Source: Prevotella sp.
Lineage (GTDB): Bacteria > Bacteroidota > Bacteroidia > Bacteroidales > Bacteroidaceae
Length of the DNA stretch: 64,000 bases
Reading direction: 5' to 3'
NCBI GenBank assembly: GCA_022769285.1
Contig: JALEKD010000017.1
Coordinates: 35,364 to 99,363, forward strand
In this document: one piece after another, positions 56,795 through 64,000 of the stretch
How the letters are laid out: every line of letters begins with the position of its first letter
Position numbering within the stretch: the stretch's first letter is position 1
Notes under the pieces: generated by a model
The model's input: the letters and a program-made list of their open reading frames with translations, nothing else
Databases searched by the model: none
Told to the model about the DNA's origin: nothing
Program-made: the position numbers and the translations under genes

Positions 56795-57393
56795 TGACGA
56801 CCGACCAGCAGGCTTTGCCCACGTCCGAGAGCGTTGCCAACTGGGGTGGCAGGGTCACCGAGACAGTGCAGCCTTGGTATGCCGTCAGGCTGTTCACCCT
56901 GAGGCTCCGCGAGGTGGCCGACTGGTTCGCCCAGGCCGGCATGGCGTATTTTGTGCCGATGGAGTATCGCGAGGTAGTACACGCTGATGGGGGAGTGGGC
57001 CGCGTGCTGTCGCCCGTGGTACGCAATCTCATCTTTATAGCCAAGGACAGGCCCGAGACCGAGGTCAAGGCACTCATAGCCACGGCCCCCTTCAGGCTCA
57101 GTGTGCTGCGCAAGGGGCGCGAGGACATTGCCTATTACGAGATACCCCACGCTCAGATGCGGGAGTTCCAGACTATGTGCAACCCGGCCATCGAGATGAA
57201 GCGCTATGTAACTGCCGACGAGGCTCGGGTCAAGTCGGGCCAGCCCGTAACGGTTACCCATGGTCCGCTGAGGGGCCTTACGGGCAGGCTGGTACGCGCC
57301 AGCAAAAAATACTACCTACTTAAAGAGGTGCCGGGCATGGCGGTGATGATTAAGGTTAGCCGCTGGTGCTGCCACCCACTTCAGCAAAAATAG
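56791..57393 (+). CDS. UpxY-like NusG-family antiterminator
   Basis: 200 residues. The N-terminal NGN domain (QPWYAVRLFTLRLREVADWF ... YFVPMEYREVV, VRNLIFIA) is followed by a short KOW region (GQPVTVTHGPLRGLTGRLVR) and the end KVSRWCC. UpxY proteins promote transcription of capsule operons in Bacteroides by antitermination. Here no polysaccharide operon follows; the gene sits after a sugar kinase and is followed at once by a long inverted repeat. It could regulate distant loci, or act on its own transcript (inference). Confidence 0.83.
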   Translation: MMTTDQQALPTSESVANWGGRVTETVQPWYAVRLFTLRLREVADWFAQAGMAYFVPMEYREVVHADGGVGRVLSPVVRNLIFIAKDRPETEVKALIATAPFRLSVLRKGREDIAYYEIPHAQMREFQTMCNPAIEMKRYVTADEARVKSGQPVTVTHGPLRGLTGRLVRASKKYYLLKEVPGMAVMIKVSRWCCHPLQQK

Positions 57394-57408
57394 AGAGGTA
57401 ATCTTGAA

Positions 57409-57669
57409 AAGCAAAAATGCAAAAGAGTGAAAAGGTAAAAAGTGCTCCCTGTGTGTTGGCGTAGGCTTTCTTGTATGCCAATGGCTATTACCGAAATTGT
57501 GGAGATCAGCCTTTACGTTTCTCGGAGCCGCCATTAGCGTGCTGGGAGCCGTCATTAGAAACGCAAATACTGGTCTTTTATTTTCCCACGATAGTCATTG
57601 GCGCATAGTCAACCGGCATCAGCGTACAGGTAGCACTTTTCACCTTTTCACTCTTTTGCCTTTTTGCTT
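57409..57669. repeat. Dispersed palindromic repeat family A, copy 3 (longest)
   Basis: An inverted repeat of about 260 nt. The outer arms 57409-57446 and 57632-57669 are complementary at 36 of 38 positions. Inner arms 57503-57522 and 57557-57576 match at 16 of 20. The centre contains GGAGCCGCCATTAGCG and GGGAGCCGTCATTAG. It starts 16 nt after the UpxY-like stop codon. Copies 1 and 2 share the core. No reading frame in it is supported. Confidence 0.85.
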
Positions 57670-57723
57670 CTTCGAGTCCCTCTTACTTTTTCCTCTTTTA
57701 TCTTTCCCCGCCGGGGGACATCA

Positions 57724-57773
57724 AAAAAACTTTATCCGGCCACTCCCTTGTGTGGGGAGATGGCCGGATAAAG
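57724..57773 (-). terminator. Terminator of the prfC operon
   Basis: A 12-bp stem, TTTATCCGGCCA (57731-57742) and TGGCCGGATAAA (57761-57772), extended by CTCCC/GGGGA. On the minus strand it is followed by a T-run (plus-strand A-run at 57723-57729). Confidence 0.9.
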
Positions 57774-57828
57774 TATTATGGCAGTCGGGGCTTGCCACGG
57801 GCAGGCCCCTGATAATAAGTCGATGGTC

Positions 57829-59394
57829 TTAGAACTCGGAGGTGAAGTGGAACTTGATGTGTTCGAAGTCTTGCTGAGCCATGGAGAGAACATAGCCGCT
57901 GTCGGCAAGGAAGACGTCGCGGCCCTCAGAGTCTTTGGCCATATACTGGTACTTGCGCTTCTTGAAATTCTCGTATTCCTGCTCGTCATCGCTCTCTATC
58001 CAGCACGCCTTGTACAGGTGTACGGGCTCCCAGCGGCACTTGGCGTTGTACTCGTTCTCCAGGCGGTACTGGATGACCTCAAACTGCAGCTGGCCCACAG
58101 TCCCCACGATGCGGCGATTGTTAAACTGGTTGACAAACAACTGGGCCACGCCCTCATCCATAAGCTGCTCCAGTCCCTTGGCAAACTGCTTGGACTTCAT
58201 GGGGTCATCGTTCTCTATATACTTGAACAGCTCGGGCGAGAAGCTGGGCAGCCCACGGAAGTGGATTATCTCCCCTTCGGTCAAAGTGTCTCCTATCTTG
58301 AAAATACCATTGTCGGGCAGACCCACTATGTCACCGGGATAAGCCTCTTCTATCGTTGACTTACGCTGGGCCATGAACTGCGTAGGCGAAGAGAACCTCA
58401 CCGTCTTGCCTAACCGCACATGGGTATAGGGGACATTGCGCTGGAACTTGCCAGAGCATACTTTGCAGAACGCGATACATGAGCGGTGGTTGGGGTCGAT
58501 GTTGGCCGTAATCTTGAAGATAAAGCCTGTAAACTTGGGCTCAGTAGGCTCGACGATGCGCTCCTCTGCCTTGGTGGGGCGAGGGCTCGGGGCTATCTCG
58601 ACGAAGCAGTCGAGTAGCTCCTGGACACCGAAGTTGTTGAGGGCACTACCGAAAAACACGGGGGCCACCTCGCCACTGCGGTAGGAAGCCACATCGAAAG
58701 TGGGGTACACACCGTCTACCAGCTCCAGATCGTCGCGCAGCTGGCTGGCCTCGCGTTCGCCCACGTGGGCATCCAGCTCGCTGCTGGCCACATCTACCTC
58801 TATCTTCTCCGTGACACGCTGCTTGTTGGGCGTGAACAGGTTGAGCTGCTGCTCGTATATGTTGTACACGCCCTTGAACCTCATGCCCTGCCCGATGGGC
58901 CACGACAGTGGTCTGACGTGTATCTTCAGCTCCTGCTCCAGTTCATCGAGCAGGTCAAAGGGGTCTCGTCCTTCACGGTCCATCTTATTGATGAATATAA
59001 TGACCGGCGTATTGCGCATGCGGCACACCTCCATCAGCTTGCGGGTCTGCGCCTCGACACCCTTGGCCGAATCTACCACAATAATGGCCGAGTCTACGGC
59101 TGTCAGAGTACGGTATGTGTCCTCCGCGAAGTCCTGGTGACCTGGGGTGTCCAGTATATTTACCTTATAGTCCTTGTAGTCGAACTCCATGACCGACGTG
59201 GACACTGAGATGCCCCTCTGCTTCTCTATATCCATCCAGTCTGACGTGGCGGTCTTCTTTATTTTATTGTTCTTGACGGCTCCGGCCACCTGAATCTGGC
59301 CTCCGAAGAGCAGAAACTTCTCGGTGAGCGTAGTCTTACCAGCATCTGGGTGCGATATGATGGCAAAGGTTCTTCTGCGTTCTATCTCGTTCAT
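57829..59394 (-). CDS. prfC: Peptide chain release factor 3
   Basis: GTPase that recycles RF1/RF2 after peptide release. 521 residues from the ATG at 59394. G motifs: [26 protein letters not shown] and [10 protein letters not shown]. The C-terminal RF3 domain is intact ([27 protein letters not shown]). The family N-terminus is [11 protein letters not shown]. It lies 5 nt after rfbD at the end of a four-gene operon. Confidence 0.97.
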   Translation of the reverse strand: MNEIERRRTFAIISHPDAGKTTLTEKFLLFGGQIQVAGAVKNNKIKKTATSDWMDIEKQRGISVSTSVMEFDYKDYKVNILDTPGHQDFAEDTYRTLTAVDSAIIVVDSAKGVEAQTRKLMEVCRMRNTPVIIFINKMDREGRDPFDLLDELEQELKIHVRPLSWPIGQGMRFKGVYNIYEQQLNLFTPNKQRVTEKIEVDVASSELDAHVGEREASQLRDDLELVDGVYPTFDVASYRSGEVAPVFFGSALNNFGVQELLDCFVEIAPSPRPTKAEERIVEPTEPKFTGFIFKITANIDPNHRSCIAFCKVCSGKFQRNVPYTHVRLGKTVRFSSPTQFMAQRKSTIEEAYPGDIVGLPDNGIFKIGDTLTEGEIIHFRGLPSFSPELFKYIENDDPMKSKQFAKGLEQLMDEGVAQLFVNQFNNRRIVGTVGQLQFEVIQYRLENEYNAKCRWEPVHLYKACWIESDDEQEYENFKKRKYQYMAKDSEGRDVFLADSGYVLSMAQQDFEHIKFHFTSEF

Positions 59395-59399
59395 TGTCG

Positions 59400-60257
59400 T
59401 TATGTTGTTTGCAGTTTCTGAATACATGCTTCCAGGCTCTCTTCCCAGTAAGGAATGTCGAGACCGTATGCTTGTTTGATTTTAGTCTTGTCCAGCACGC
59501 TGTAATGAGGGCGATGGGCTGGGGTGGGGTATTCGGCCGTGTGCAGGGGACTGACCTTGCAAGTCGTGATACCTGCTATGCGGTGTATGGCCTTGGTAAA
59601 ATCGTACCAACTTATAACTCCCTCATTGCTAAAGTGGTAGATGCCTGGCTTAATGCCTTGGTTTATGGCTGCCATGATGGCCACGGCCAAGTCGTGGGCA
59701 TAGGTAGGCGTGCCTATCTGGTCAAATATGACCCCTAAGCTGTCCTTGGTTTGTCCTAGGCGCATCATGGTTTTCACAAAGTTGTTGCCAAAAGTAGAGT
59801 ACAGCCATGCCGTACGTATAATCATGGTTCGGCTGCACTTGGCCATGGCTGCGGTTTCGCCAGCCAACTTGGTTCGGCCGTACACGCTGTCCGGGCAGGG
59901 CGTATCTGTCTCTACGTAAGGTGTGTGGTGGGTTCCATCGAACACATAGTCGGTAGAAATTTGTATCAGGAACCCTCCCCGCTTCTCTATGGCTTCGGCC
60001 AGATAGGCCGGGGCCTTGGCGTTGAGCAGGGTACATAGCTCCACATTACTCTCGGCCTTGTCTACCGCGGTAAAGGCGGCACAGTTTACGATGCCGTCTA
60101 TCTGCTTCTCGGTAACGAACTTGTCTATGGCTGCGGCATCGGTAATGTCCAGATCTGCCACGTCTGTATTATAATAGGTGTACGCTCCGTTGCTGCTCTC
60201 TAACAGCTGCATCTCGTTGCCCAGCTGTCCGTTACATCCTGTTATCAGTATATTCAT
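59400..60257 (-). CDS. rfbD: dTDP-4-dehydrorhamnose reductase
   Basis: 285-residue extended SDR that makes dTDP-L-rhamnose, with NADPH loop [13 protein letters not shown] and catalytic YxxxK in [11 protein letters not shown]. The other rhamnose genes (rfbA, rfbB, rfbC) are not in the window, so the pathway is completed elsewhere. It lies 19 nt after the DUF4924 gene. Confidence 0.95.
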   Translation of the reverse strand: MNILITGCNGQLGNEMQLLESSNGAYTYYNTDVADLDITDAAAIDKFVTEKQIDGIVNCAAFTAVDKAESNVELCTLLNAKAPAYLAEAIEKRGGFLIQISTDYVFDGTHHTPYVETDTPCPDSVYGRTKLAGETAAMAKCSRTMIIRTAWLYSTFGNNFVKTMMRLGQTKDSLGVIFDQIGTPTYAHDLAVAIMAAINQGIKPGIYHFSNEGVISWYDFTKAIHRIAGITTCKVSPLHTAEYPTPAHRPHYSVLDKTKIKQAYGLDIPYWEESLEACIQKLQTT

Positions 60258-60276
60258 CGGTATGTATGTCCTCTAT

Positions 60277-60825
60277 TTAGTCATCTTCAAACTTGAGTCC
60301 CTCCGTGCGGTCCTTGATATAATAGTCAGACAGCAGCCCCACCAGGGTGGTTATCTCCTTGATGGCATTGGCCGTCTCGGGAGTTATCTCCTTTTTCTGT
60401 AGCCGCAGCATCATAATCCCGTAGAGGGCATCGAGGCACGTTTCTATCTCATTGACATCCTTGTCGCCCTTATTGCGCAGTTCCACGATAAAAGGCAGCG
60501 CCTTGTAGTAAGCTGCGTTGTAGAAGGGGAACTTTGTTGACTGCAACAGCCTGTTGTGCAGGTCTATTACATCCTGTAGCAACACCTCATTAATCTGCAG
60601 GTGACCGTATTCGCGTTTGCCCTCTTCATTCATCATTCTGATAAGATTAGCAAACCAGTCGGTCTCTTCGCTCCGCTGCTCCTCGGAGTAGTCAAACTTG
60701 CTGATGTACTCACGCCTGATGACAGGGAGAGAGCACCCGTACACACGGATGATGTCTTCTATCTGCCACATATAGAGAAGATACTCGGCTATCGATTTCT
60801 TCCTAAGTTCTTTTGCAACAAACAT
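60277..60825 (-). CDS. DUF4924 family protein
   Basis: 182 residues, all-helical, no signal peptide. MFVAKELRKKSIAEYLLYMW and the conserved middle (DVIDLHNRLLQSTKFPFYNA) match the Bacteroidales DUF4924 family. Function is unknown. It is set between a LysE-type transporter gene (4-nt gap) and rfbD. Confidence 0.85.
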   Translation of the reverse strand: MFVAKELRKKSIAEYLLYMWQIEDIIRVYGCSLPVIRREYISKFDYSEEQRSEETDWFANLIRMMNEEGKREYGHLQINEVLLQDVIDLHNRLLQSTKFPFYNAAYYKALPFIVELRNKGDKDVNEIETCLDALYGIMMLRLQKKEITPETANAIKEITTLVGLLSDYYIKDRTEGLKFEDD

Positions 60826-60829
60826 TTTG

Positions 60830-61498
60830 TCAGTAGCTAAATGTATATAGATTGAAGATAGTGCCGATGAGCACCAACAGGGAGAAGGCTATCACCAGAC
60901 TACCTATTACCTTATTAATAATAAGAATACCGTTGTCATCAAACTTCCCCCGTATCTTGTTGACCAGCCACGTGAGCCCAAACCACCACAGCAGGGCCCC
61001 GATGATGATGCTGATGTAGCCCAATGTCATCTCTAAGGGATGGTTGGGTACCACAAAGGCAAACTGGGCAAAGGTTCCCATGAAGAGGAATATGATAAGG
61101 GGATTGGAGAATGTTACGAAGAACGCCGTGATGGCATTGTGCAACAGCGAACCTTTATTTTTTCCGCTGGGGTGTATGTTGCGTTTGGGATTGGCCTTGA
61201 AGCTGTATAGACCGAATATAAGCAGTAGCACACTGCCGCTTATCTGTAACCAGAACTTATTGACGGGATTGGTAATCAGATCCATGATAAAGCTCATGCC
61301 GGCTCCTGACAGCAGGGCGTATATGATGTCGCTCACCGCAGCGCCTATACCAGTTACAAAGCCGTACCATCTGCCCTTGTTCAGGGTTCGCTGAATACAA
61401 AGAACACCCACGGGACCCATTGGTGCCGATGCGATGATACCTATCAGTACTCCTTTGAGTATCATCCCTAATATATCTATCTGAAATGGAAACGGCAT
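60830..61498 (-). CDS. LysE/RhtB-family transporter
   Basis: 222 residues with about six transmembrane helices. GIIASAPMGPVGVLCIQRTLNKG is the LysE family N-terminal signature. It is probably an amino-acid or metabolite exporter in the inner membrane. It heads the LysE-DUF4924-rfbD-prfC transcript, with a -7 box just upstream. Confidence 0.87.
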   Translation of the reverse strand: MPFPFQIDILGMILKGVLIGIIASAPMGPVGVLCIQRTLNKGRWYGFVTGIGAAVSDIIYALLSGAGMSFIMDLITNPVNKFWLQISGSVLLLIFGLYSFKANPKRNIHPSGKNKGSLLHNAITAFFVTFSNPLIIFLFMGTFAQFAFVVPNHPLEMTLGYISIIIGALLWWFGLTWLVNKIRGKFDDNGILIINKVIGSLVIAFSLLVLIGTIFNLYTFSY

Positions 61499-61506
61499 AA
61501 CAGATG

Positions 61507-61514
61507 CAAAGTTA
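61507..61514 (-). promoter_or_regulatory. Predicted -7 box for the lysE-rfbD-prfC operon
   Basis: Minus strand TAACTTTG followed by C, 8 nt before the lysE-like ATG, implying a very short leader. Confidence 0.5.
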
Positions 61515-61585
61515 ACAAATTAACTTGAAAGACGATGCGGGAAGTAGAAAAAATGTCTTACAGAGGTAAAAAACTTGTCGTTTTC

Positions 61586-61616
61586 TTGCCCGTAGTGGCT
61601 TTTTTCTTTACCTTTG
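61586..61616 (+). promoter_or_regulatory. Predicted promoter of the ROK kinase gene
   Basis: TTG at 61586-61588, a 20-nt spacer and TACCTTTG at 61609-61616, about 100 nt before the kinase ATG. Confidence 0.65.
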
Positions 61617-61715
61617 TAAATGGTAGGTTCGGTACTGCCATTGTGGCCTGTGCCGGAGGCGTTACCCTGCCACTCTACACACTCGAATATAACTCAATAA
61701 CTAAAGAATAGAAAA

Positions 61716-62690
61716 ATGGAAACACAGAACGAAATGAAGCCCTACGTTATCGGATTGGACCTGGGTGGAACTAACTCAGTATTCGGTATCGTGGACAGCC
61801 GCGGCGACATCAAGGTGACCACCGCCATTAAGACTCAGGCTTACGACAATGTCGATGACTATGTAAAGGCTGCCGTGGAGGCACTGCACATCATCATAGA
61901 CCAAGTAGGCGGCATCGAGAAAATCAAGGCAATGGGAATTGGTGCGCCCAATGGTAACTATTATAACGGAACGATAGAGTTTGCGCCCAACCTGAAGTGG
62001 GGCCACGACGGCGTGGTACCTTTGGCTAAGATGTTCTCCGAGGCCTTAGGCATACCAGTGGCTCTGACCAACGACGCTAACGCAGCTGCCATCGGCGAGA
62101 TGACTTACGGTGTGGCCCGTGGTATGAAGAACTTTATTATGATAACCTTAGGTACTGGCGTAGGTTCTGGTATCGTGGTCAACGGCCAGTTGGTATATGG
62201 CTGCGACGGTTTTGCCGGCGAGTTAGGTCACTCCATTGTACGTGTCGACGGTCGTCTCTGTGGCTGTGGCCGTAAGGGCTGTCTGGAAACTTACTGCTCG
62301 GCTACTGGCGTAGCACGCACGGCCCGCGAGTTCCTGTCTAATCGCGACGATGATTCGCTCTTGCGCGAGCTGAACCCCGACGATATAACTTCGCTCGACG
62401 TGGCTATCGCCGCCGGAAAGGGAGATAAGTTAGCCAAGGAAATCTTTGACTATACTGGAGAAATCTTGGGTGAGGCATGTGCCAACTTTGCGACATTCTC
62501 ATCGCCCGAGGCATTTATATTCTTCGGAGGTCTGACTAAGGCTGGTGACTTGCTGATGAAGCCCATCATCGACAGTTACAATGCCCATATCCTCAACATT
62601 TACAAAAATAAGGCCAAGTTCCTTGTCAGTGGTCTCAATGGTTCGTCTGCTGCTGTTTTAGGTGCTTCGGCAGTAGGATGGGACATCTAA
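61716..62690 (+). CDS. ROK-family sugar kinase (glucokinase-like)
   Basis: 324 residues. The phosphate loop is VIGLDLGGTNSVFGIVD, the second ATP motif is ITLGTGVGSGIVV, and the ROK signature contains GELGHSIVR and the zinc-binding CGCGRKGCLETYC. It probably phosphorylates glucose, as the main glucokinase of Bacteroidetes does; other hexoses are possible. Monocistronic, with its own promoter and terminator. Confidence 0.93.
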   Translation: METQNEMKPYVIGLDLGGTNSVFGIVDSRGDIKVTTAIKTQAYDNVDDYVKAAVEALHIIIDQVGGIEKIKAMGIGAPNGNYYNGTIEFAPNLKWGHDGVVPLAKMFSEALGIPVALTNDANAAAIGEMTYGVARGMKNFIMITLGTGVGSGIVVNGQLVYGCDGFAGELGHSIVRVDGRLCGCGRKGCLETYCSATGVARTAREFLSNRDDDSLLRELNPDDITSLDVAIAAGKGDKLAKEIFDYTGEILGEACANFATFSSPEAFIFFGGLTKAGDLLMKPIIDSYNAHILNIYKNKAKFLVSGLNGSSAAVLGASAVGWDI

Positions 62691-62720
62691 AGGATATTCC
62701 TACAAAACAGATAAACCTAT

Positions 62721-62752
62721 TGGGGGCGCCGCCATCGGTGCCCCCCTTTTTT
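62721..62752 (+). terminator. Terminator of the ROK kinase gene
   Basis: A GC-rich hairpin, GGGGGCGCC and GGTGCCCCC, with a 6-nt loop and a T6 tail. Downstream, 62753-62990 is AT-rich and I see no gene or RNA in it. Confidence 0.9.
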
Positions 62753-62990
62753 GTATGAAGCAAGTGAGCAAAATTAGTTACCATCTTCAGAAAGTTCAAA
62801 TTCTTGATTATCAGTCGTTGTGTATATTCTCTCGTACCACGCTTATTCTTTGTGCTATTTTGCGGTAGCTCTGATGCAGCAATTGTAGTTATAATCAGTG
62901 AGAAACGAGCAGAAAATGGTAGAATTGTGATTGGTGAGACCTTGAATTAGAGTTGTTCCGTAGTAGAATTGATGTAAAACGCAATAACAT

Positions 62991-63043
62991 GGATAATTAT
63001 TTCCATAATTTTTCTTGATTATCCAAGATAGTTGTTACCTTTG
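62991..63043 (+). promoter_or_regulatory. Promoter region of the XRE regulator gene with a dyad
   Basis: -7 box TACCTTTG at 63036-63043, 16 nt before the ATG at 63060. GGATAAT (62991-62997) and ATTATCC (63018-63024) form an inverted repeat over the expected -33 region, as an autoregulatory operator would. Confidence 0.5.
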
Positions 63044-63059
63044 TGAAACAGGAAAATAG

Positions 63060-63329
63060 ATGAAGGTCATGGTAAAGAAAGACATCAATCGAATAAAGAT
63101 AGTATTGGTTGAAAACAAGAGAACAGCCAAATGGCTGGCAGACGAATTGGGTAAAGACCCTGCCACTGTGAGCAAGTGGTGTACCAACAGTTCGCAGCCG
63201 AGTCTCGAAACACTTGTTCAAGTGGCAGAGGCGCTCGATGTGGATGTAAGGTCGCTCATCGTGCAGACGAAGAAAAGCCGCATTGAGATAGAAGCGGAGA
63301 AACTTCTTGATATTTCGGCAAATGAGTAG
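63060..63329 (+). CDS. XRE-family helix-turn-helix regulator
   Basis: 89 residues. A single HTH_3 domain covers residues about 8-65 ([36 protein letters not shown]). A second ATG at 63069 ([10 protein letters not shown]) is an equally good start. It resembles the small XRE proteins that precede Fic or restriction genes in Bacteroidales. It overlaps the Fic fragment by 8 nt. Confidence 0.88.
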   Translation: MKVMVKKDINRIKIVLVENKRTAKWLADELGKDPATVSKWCTNSSQPSLETLVQVAEALDVDVRSLIVQTKKSRIEIEAEKLLDISANE

Positions 63330-63495
63330 TGCAAATCCAATTCAATTGATTATGACAGCAAAAGAAATTGACGAAAAGTCGTTAAACAACGCACTCCGTC
63401 TCTATGAGTCGGGCGATATAGATAAAATTCCTGTTGGTACGACGGCAGGTCTCCAGCAGATACATCATTATCTGTTTGAAGGCTTGGAACCATAG
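63322..63495 (+). pseudogene. Fic/DOC family protein, N-terminal fragment only
   Basis: 57 codons. [20 protein letters not shown] followed by [22 protein letters not shown] is the conserved N-terminus of Bacteroidales Fic proteins. Homologues continue with about 140 more residues, including the catalytic HxFxxGNGR motif; here the frame stops two residues after EGL. The downstream DNA encodes something unrelated, so the gene was cut by recombination rather than by a point mutation. No AMP-transfer activity is possible. Confidence 0.75.
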
Positions 63496-63677
63496 AGTCA
63501 AGTTTGGTATCATTTGAAGACCAGACTTTGGTGATGCAGCAGGTAAAGGATGTTGAAGGAAACACATTGTCTGTAAACAATTTCTTTGTTCCATCCTCTG
63601 TGTCAGAAACAAAGGCAAACATCAAGGTTGAAACAATGAAATTGGGTGGTACGTTCAAAGAAAATGTGGTAGAATGA
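63480..63677 (+). pseudogene. C-terminal remnant of an unrelated gene
   Basis: The frame is open only from 63480, in a different phase from the Fic fragment, and reads ...ESSLVSFEDQTLVMQQ, ...LSVNNFFVPSSVSETKAN, ...MKLGGTFKENVVE and stop. There is no start codon of its own near the beginning. It overlaps the next gene's start (ATGA at 63674-63677), as the last codons of an upstream operon gene would. I do not recognise the family. Confidence 0.55.
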
Positions 63678-64000
63678 AAATAAGGCATATTTTAGGACTC
63701 CTTTTCATTATGTTTTGCACGACTCTGTATTCACAGAGTCGTGACTATATGAATGAAATGGAGCAGAACGACTTGAGAATCAGACAGAAGCCTAATACAG
63801 AAGGATTTCTGTCTGATTATTTGCATTCTGTAAACATTAAGGAAGATACAGTTTATGCGATTCTTTATAGTCCTGCCGAATGCTTTAGATGTGAAGCTGC
63901 AATTCCTGCATTTTACGAAAAACTGAAATGCAACAATCCGAACAATAAGTTGTTGCTGATAACAGTATATGAGGATTCTACGACCGCAAGTTGGTATAAT
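63674..64000 (+). CDS. Exported protein with CxxC motif, 5' part (runs off the window)
   Basis: 109 codons are visible. Signal peptide MKIRHILGLLFIMFCTTLYSQ. Then a segment with AILYSPAECFRCEAAIPAFY, in which CFRC sits where a thioredoxin-like fold has its redox motif after a beta strand. It is possibly a thioredoxin-like extracytoplasmic protein (inference). It overlaps the remnant upstream gene by 4 nt and is AT-richer than the core genome to the left. Confidence 0.65.
   Translation, partial: MKIRHILGLLFIMFCTTLYSQSRDYMNEMEQNDLRIRQKPNTEGFLSDYLHSVNIKEDTVYAILYSPAECFRCEAAIPAFYEKLKCNNPNNKLLLITVYEDSTTASWYN

Noticed and set aside
57421..57720. Small frames within repeat family A, copy 3
   Set aside because: They follow the palindrome and are not conserved among the three copies.
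61553..61711. 52-codon hydrophobic frame ending 4 nt before the ROK kinase
   Set aside because: The best promoter of the kinase (61586-61616) lies inside it, and no homologous small protein comes to mind. It is kept only as a remote possibility.
62753..62990. Possible tRNA or small RNA in the AT-rich gap (GTTCAAATTC near 62797)
   Set aside because: The T-loop-like string has no matching stem or other tRNA arms.

Overview
The window is a stretch of Bacteroidales chromosome, most likely from a Prevotella-like member of the Prevotellaceae. The evidence is the family content: a six-gene NQR operon, a PF14121 'putative porin', TamB, a KdsA/KdsD/KdsB Kdo pathway, MenA, oxygen-independent NrdD/NrdG, UpxY-type NusG, and DUF3298, DUF4293, DUF4468, DUF4924 and DUF6057 proteins. 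Upstream regions carry the Bacteroidetes -7 promoter motif TAnnTTTG, several times with TTTG 19-20 nt upstream, and Shine-Dalgarno sequences are scarce. Base composition looks close to 50% GC, with AT-richer islands at about 40.3-42.4 kb and after 62.7 kb. I saw no rRNA, tRNA, CRISPR array, transposase or integrase gene. Genus and species are inference.

Layout. 0-12.5 kb: the 3' part of nadE, then kdsB, a 14-unit MORN-repeat exported protein, a YhcH-glgB-DUF6057 operon, a minus-strand operon (DUF3298 lipoprotein, rsmG, metallo-hydrolase, ruvC, small secreted protein), a HAD phosphatase-MFS pair and a DUF1573 protein. 13-18 kb: ftsY-rimO-HU, then a membrane-anchored HU/LysM protein and a WG-repeat protein. 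18-26 kb: a minus-strand envelope operon (DUF4468 protein, small membrane protein, porin, menA, HD hydrolase) and uvrB. 26-34 kb: bamD-rpoZ-DUF4293, a GH20 hexosaminidase and tamB. 34-40 kb: nqrABCDEF. 40-42 kb: a decayed TonB-dependent-receptor-like gene. 42-50 kb: clpC, then a hemerythrin-LuxR regulator, nrdD, nrdG and a second LuxR-type regulator. 50-56 kb: a phospholipase D family protein, kdsD, kdsA and an MscS channel. 56-62.7 kb: a BadF/BadG kinase, an orphan UpxY-like NusG, then LysE-DUF4924-rfbD-prfC and a ROK kinase. 63-64 kb: an XRE regulator, a truncated Fic N-terminus fused to the tail of an unrelated gene, and the start of an exported CxxC protein.

Most of the window is core housekeeping: envelope biogenesis (Kdo, BamD, TamB, porin, dTDP-rhamnose), respiration (menaquinone, NQR), DNA repair (uvrB, ruvC), translation (rimO, rsmG, prfC) and polysaccharide metabolism (glgB, GH20, kinases).

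The most interesting items are: (1) a redox-type regulatory locus around the anaerobic ribonucleotide reductase, with a hemerythrin-LuxR fusion upstream and a LuxR paralogue downstream; (2) a predicted HU-transmembrane-LysM protein that could link DNA to the cell wall; (3) two families of dispersed palindromic intergenic repeats, one with a copy of about 260 nt just downstream of the orphan UpxY gene; (4) the Fic recombination junction at the right edge.
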